Under the pieces are notes generated by a model. That model searched no databases. It saw only the letters and a list, made by a program, of their open reading frames with translations, and was not told the origin of the DNA. This document shows positions 60,950 to 64,000 of a stretch of 64,000 nt of DNA, piece by piece; position 1 is the first letter of the stretch; the number at the start of each line of letters is the position of its first letter. The translations under genes were made by a program, and so were the position numbers. Source of the stretch: Trichomonas vaginalis G3 (Eukaryota > Parabasalia > Trichomonadida > Trichomonadidae); assembly GCF_026262505.1 (NCBI RefSeq), contig NC_067203.1, positions 2,170,001 to 2,234,000 of the forward strand, read 5' to 3'.

Positions 60950-61840
60950 ATGAGTCAGGGAATTGTTCTGAACTACGAATATATTGGCTCACATATCAAA
61001 GATTATATTGAAGCGGATAATCTCTTTAGCACATTCGAAGTCGAAGATATCGAATCAATCATGAAATTCGCGAATTTAACACCTGACGAGTTCAATTCTC
61101 TTCTTGCGCAATCCCATTCTGTCATTTCAGCACGTGAATTGTATGCCTGCACTCGAAATGCAAATGTTTCAATAAACAACCTACAAGATGCCGTTTCAAC
61201 ACTTAAATCAGTTCAAAAGTACATGAAGATGCGAGTTTTCGAAGGAATTATTGTCTTTTTAGAACAATTGCAAAAGGATCAATCCATTACAGCACATAAA
61301 ATCGAAAAACTTCAAGCAGATTTAATTCGGATCCAAAAAGAAAAAGAAAACGTTGAGAAAGAGATGCAAACTCTTCACTCTCAACTCAAAGCGAAAGAAG
61401 GAAACGATTTACCAAAAGAATTTCTTTCGAAAATTTCGGAACTTAAAAATTCTGAAGATTTCAATCAAATCTACAAATTCTTTGATGAAATTTCAGAAAA
61501 AGGAAATCAAAAAATGATGCAAAAAGCATGTGAAGAAGAACTTTGGAAAAAACAAAATGATGATTATTATGGTACAAATGTACTTCATGAAGCATCTTCA
61601 CAAGGAAATCTGAGACTTGTTAAATCTCTCATTGAATGTGGCTGTGACAAAGAAATCAAAGACAAAGAAGATGGTTTTACAGCTCTAATTTGGGCATCAA
61701 GAGAAGGTCATCTTGAAGTTGTTCAATATCTTATCTCAGTTGGAGCTAATAAAGAAGTAAAGAATAATGAAGGAAAAACAGCACTTGATAAATCGAAAGG
61801 AGCAGTAAGAGAATATTTATTATCAATTGCAAGAAAATAA
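60950..61840 (+). CDS. Ankyrin repeat protein with coiled-coil N-terminus (296 aa)
   Basis: This is the right-arm partner of the 18,402 gene. Residues 1 to about 195 agree completely apart from one Lys/Asn change (DFNQIYKFF here). From about 200 it differs: NDDYYGTNVLHEASSQGNLR, an inserted residue in KDKEDGFTALIWASREGHLE, and KNNEGKTALDKS, giving three ankyrin repeats against five. The end (KGAVREYLLSIARK) is again the same. Recent duplication or gene conversion of the N-terminal part, with change in the binding repeats, is inferred. Whole. Confidence 0.9.
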   Translation: MSQGIVLNYEYIGSHIKDYIEADNLFSTFEVEDIESIMKFANLTPDEFNSLLAQSHSVISARELYACTRNANVSINNLQDAVSTLKSVQKYMKMRVFEGIIVFLEQLQKDQSITAHKIEKLQADLIRIQKEKENVEKEMQTLHSQLKAKEGNDLPKEFLSKISELKNSEDFNQIYKFFDEISEKGNQKMMQKACEEELWKKQNDDYYGTNVLHEASSQGNLRLVKSLIECGCDKEIKDKEDGFTALIWASREGHLEVVQYLISVGANKEVKNNEGKTALDKSKGAVREYLLSIARK

Positions 61841-62175
61841 TTTGTTGATGTATTTGGTTATTATCTCTCAATCATTGTTACAAAAGATAAAGTTAATATT
61901 TTTTCCCTATATATAATATAAGTATTTGTTTCCTTAAAACTGGAGCATACTGAGACTGTAAATTTCTTTATTTTATAGGTGGTTGAGCTGAATCATAGTT
62001 GCTCAATTTGAATCATAGCGTGCTCTCAATTTTGTTTGAATCTTTGAAATTTTTATATGTGCTATAATATTTCCTAAATTATTTTCACCTCTAATTTTTT
62101 ATTTTGTAAAAAAAATTGAATTGTGGTAAAAAAGAGTAGTGGCAATTGCTTTTTTTTTGAAAAAACTTTTAGAAA
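61841..62175. other. 3' flank of the right ankyrin gene
   Basis: Mirror of 18,066-18,401 with small indels in A/T runs. No gene. Confidence 0.5.
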
Positions 62176-62311
62176 CTATATGAGTGGAGTAGATCCATTA
62201 TTACGAGATAGTTGCCAATTGTAGTAATAAATTATTCTACACCAATCATTTCTTTTATTTCTGGCATGACGAGCAGAAAGGAAGCGATCAGTAACCCTAG
62301 GAAAAAAGAAG
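62176..62311 (-). pseudogene. Possible DDE integrase/transposase tail (right arm)
   Basis: The same short open stretch as at 17,930-18,065, including YYYNWQL and NNGSTPL. It ends some 45 bases inside the outer edge of the arm. See the left-arm copy for the reasoning. Confidence 0.3.
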
Positions 62312-62389
62312 AGGGTGTTACTTTTCGTGCATGTAACTTTTAGCAAAATTAAAAATATACAAACAGATTGTAAATATTGCATTATTAAA

Positions 62390-64000
62390 CTACCATAGAC
62401 CAATGTAATATACAGATGCGAGAAAAATTCCGTCAGCATTTAATTTTTCTCCTATTTGCCTCTTCAATAAGCCATTGGCATCATTGTTGGTTTGCATGAT
62501 ATCACTGCATGAATTTGATGGCATGTGATATACTGTAGCTCCACAGAAAGTACTTTTTGGATAAGAAAAAGTTACAACAATTGAAGTCGAATCATCAAAA
62601 GATCTCGAGAAGCCAGAAAAATCAGTATCTCCACAATAATAAACAATCCTTAAGGAAGTATTGAAGAACGTGAATTCTCCAATATAAGAGACATTGGAGT
62701 TTATTTTGAGAGTTCTACTTATACCTGCTCCTTTAAATGAAGAGTTTCCAAAATAAACAATGTAATTTGGAATAATTTTTACTTTATAACAATTCTCGAA
62801 TGCACTATTTCCAATTGAAGTAACAGAAGATGGAATAGTAAATTGTAGGACATTGCAGTTTCTGAAAGCATATCCAGATATATTATCAATATTATTATTA
62901 ATAGATAAACTCTCTAAACAAATACATCCATCGAATAATCCCTCAGGAATTGTGTAAAATTCTTGTGAAAGTGATGATGATTTTAATTTTCGCTTAGCTG
63001 CTGATAATGATGAATATGATTTCATTTGAGTCATATTTACTGTTGTAAGATTAGTGCAATTCTGGAAAGCAAAAGCCGAAACAATTACTTCACACTCAAG
63101 AGAAAATGAATGAATCTTTGTATTCGCAAATCCATATTGATCAATACACGAAATTGTTGTTCCTGGTCCAATATTAAAATATTCAAGTGGGAAGGAATCA
63201 AATGCATTACTTCCAATTAAAATAATGGACATATTGGCAGGGACGTTAACAATTCTGATTGATGGTGCAGATCCAAAAGTTGATTTTGTAATATTGATGA
63301 AAGAATCAGGGATTGTAAAATTGGTCAATGAAGTGCATCCTGAGAAACAGTTTGCACCAATAGATGATAGTACACAGTTGGATGCAAATGATATATTCAG
63401 AAGGCTTGAACATCCATAGAATGCTTTGGATCCAATTGTTAAAACGCTCTTAGGGATTTGGATATTTGTTATTTTAGTACAACCATAAAAAGAATTATCC
63501 CCAATACTAGATACCGTTGAAGTTGATATAAACTCAATTCTAGATAAAGAAGTGCATCCGTAAAAACAGTTTGATCCTAATGATGTACACGTTTTGGAGA
63601 CTGTAAATGAAGAAAGAAGAGTACAACCTGAAAATGCAGCAGAGCCTATTGATTTAGCTCCTAAAACAGATATTTAAGTTAATTTTGTACACCCTTTAAG
63701 AGCATTGCTTGAAATTATCATTGGAGAGTCCATTTGAAAAGAAGATATTAATCGATTCAAAAATGCAGAATCGTCTATTTTTGAAACAGTAGTTCCCTTT
63801 CCAAAATTAATGTATTTAAGAGGAAATGCTGAAAATGCATTCGATGCTATCTTTGTAATTGATAACCCTGGTGCTATATTTACAATTGTAATAGCTGTTG
63901 CCCCACCGAAACATGATGAATTTATTTGTGTAAATGAATCAGGAACTGTATAATTGAGCAATGCAGTACAGCCAGAAAACGCAGTATTACTTAGAGATGT
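62390..64000 (-). pseudogene. BspA-like leucine-rich-repeat surface protein, 3' part
   Basis: The frame contains 20 or so Treponema-type LRR units of about 23 residues: TIPSSVTSIGNSAFENC, GCTSLTNFTIPDSF, IPKSVLTIGSKAFYGCSSL. BspA-like proteins form one of the largest T. vaginalis families and several are surface adhesion candidates. An in-frame TAA at 63,674-63,676, after GCTKLT, interrupts an otherwise open frame that runs off the window at 64,000. No membrane segment is seen before the stop (VYYIGLW), where many members have one, so the end may have been lost next to the arm edge at 62,356. Confidence 0.85.

Larger units (their letters stand above)
55157..62356. repeat. Right arm of the large inverted duplication
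   Basis: This is the longer arm. It matches 17,885-21,776 in reverse, and has about 3 kb between the satellites (57,470) and 60,446 that the left arm lacks, so it is probably nearer the original form. Both edges are sharp. The ankyrin coding part looks identical between arms over the N-terminal half; the repeats differ in copy number and base sequence. Confidence 0.9.

Overview
The window is nuclear DNA of a trichomonad, almost certainly Trichomonas vaginalis or a very close relative. It is AT-rich and its genes look intronless. Several genes have initiator (Inr, TCA+1Y-type) or CCTTT motifs only about 8-13 bases before the ATG. It carries families expanded in Trichomonas: DUF3447-type ankyrin proteins, other ankyrin proteins, BspA-like leucine-rich-repeat surface proteins, an IBP39-type initiator-binding-domain protein, and a Polinton (Maverick).

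Layout. (1) 1-14,190: most of a Polinton whose far end lies outside the window. It shows two KilA-N genes in a repeat-rich left part, then a packaging ATPase, an SF3 (D5-like) helicase remnant, a probable minor capsid protein, the double-jelly-roll major capsid protein and a 1088-residue coiled-coil protein, mostly on the minus strand. It is partly decayed but keeps several long frames, so it is probably fairly young. I see no PolB, integrase or protease in the visible part. (2) 14,400-17,800: a broken DUF3447 ankyrin gene, a set of hairpin satellites and a YIF1-type Golgi membrane protein gene with one frameshift. (3) 17,885-21,776 and 55,157-62,356: two arms of a large inverted duplication. 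Each carries an ankyrin gene, an armadillo-like pseudogene, hairpin satellites and 113-bp repeats. The left arm lacks about 3 kb present in the right. (4) 21,777-55,156: about 33 kb between the arms. It begins with ankyrin debris and a 37-bp T-rich repeat array. Housekeeping-type genes follow: a helical giant protein, ribosomal protein S11, a centrosome-like repeat protein, an eIF4E-like protein, an initiator-binding-domain protein, an Arf-like GTPase, a ConA-like/HEAT giant protein, an ornithine cyclodeaminase family enzyme, a PLD-like membrane protein, an importin-beta-like protein, a multi-pass membrane protein and a ubiquitin-fold-like protein. A 1.04-kb TTAA-flanked MITE candidate lies at 36,292-37,329. 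(5) 62,390-64,000: a BspA-like gene, running off the window, with one internal stop.

The most striking unexplained structure is the inverted duplication. The arms are essentially identical over the ankyrin N-terminal coding region but differ in ankyrin-repeat number, satellite copy number and one large deletion. Both outer edges carry the same short open frame that resembles a DDE-integrase tail. All names rest on reading the sequence; no database search was run.
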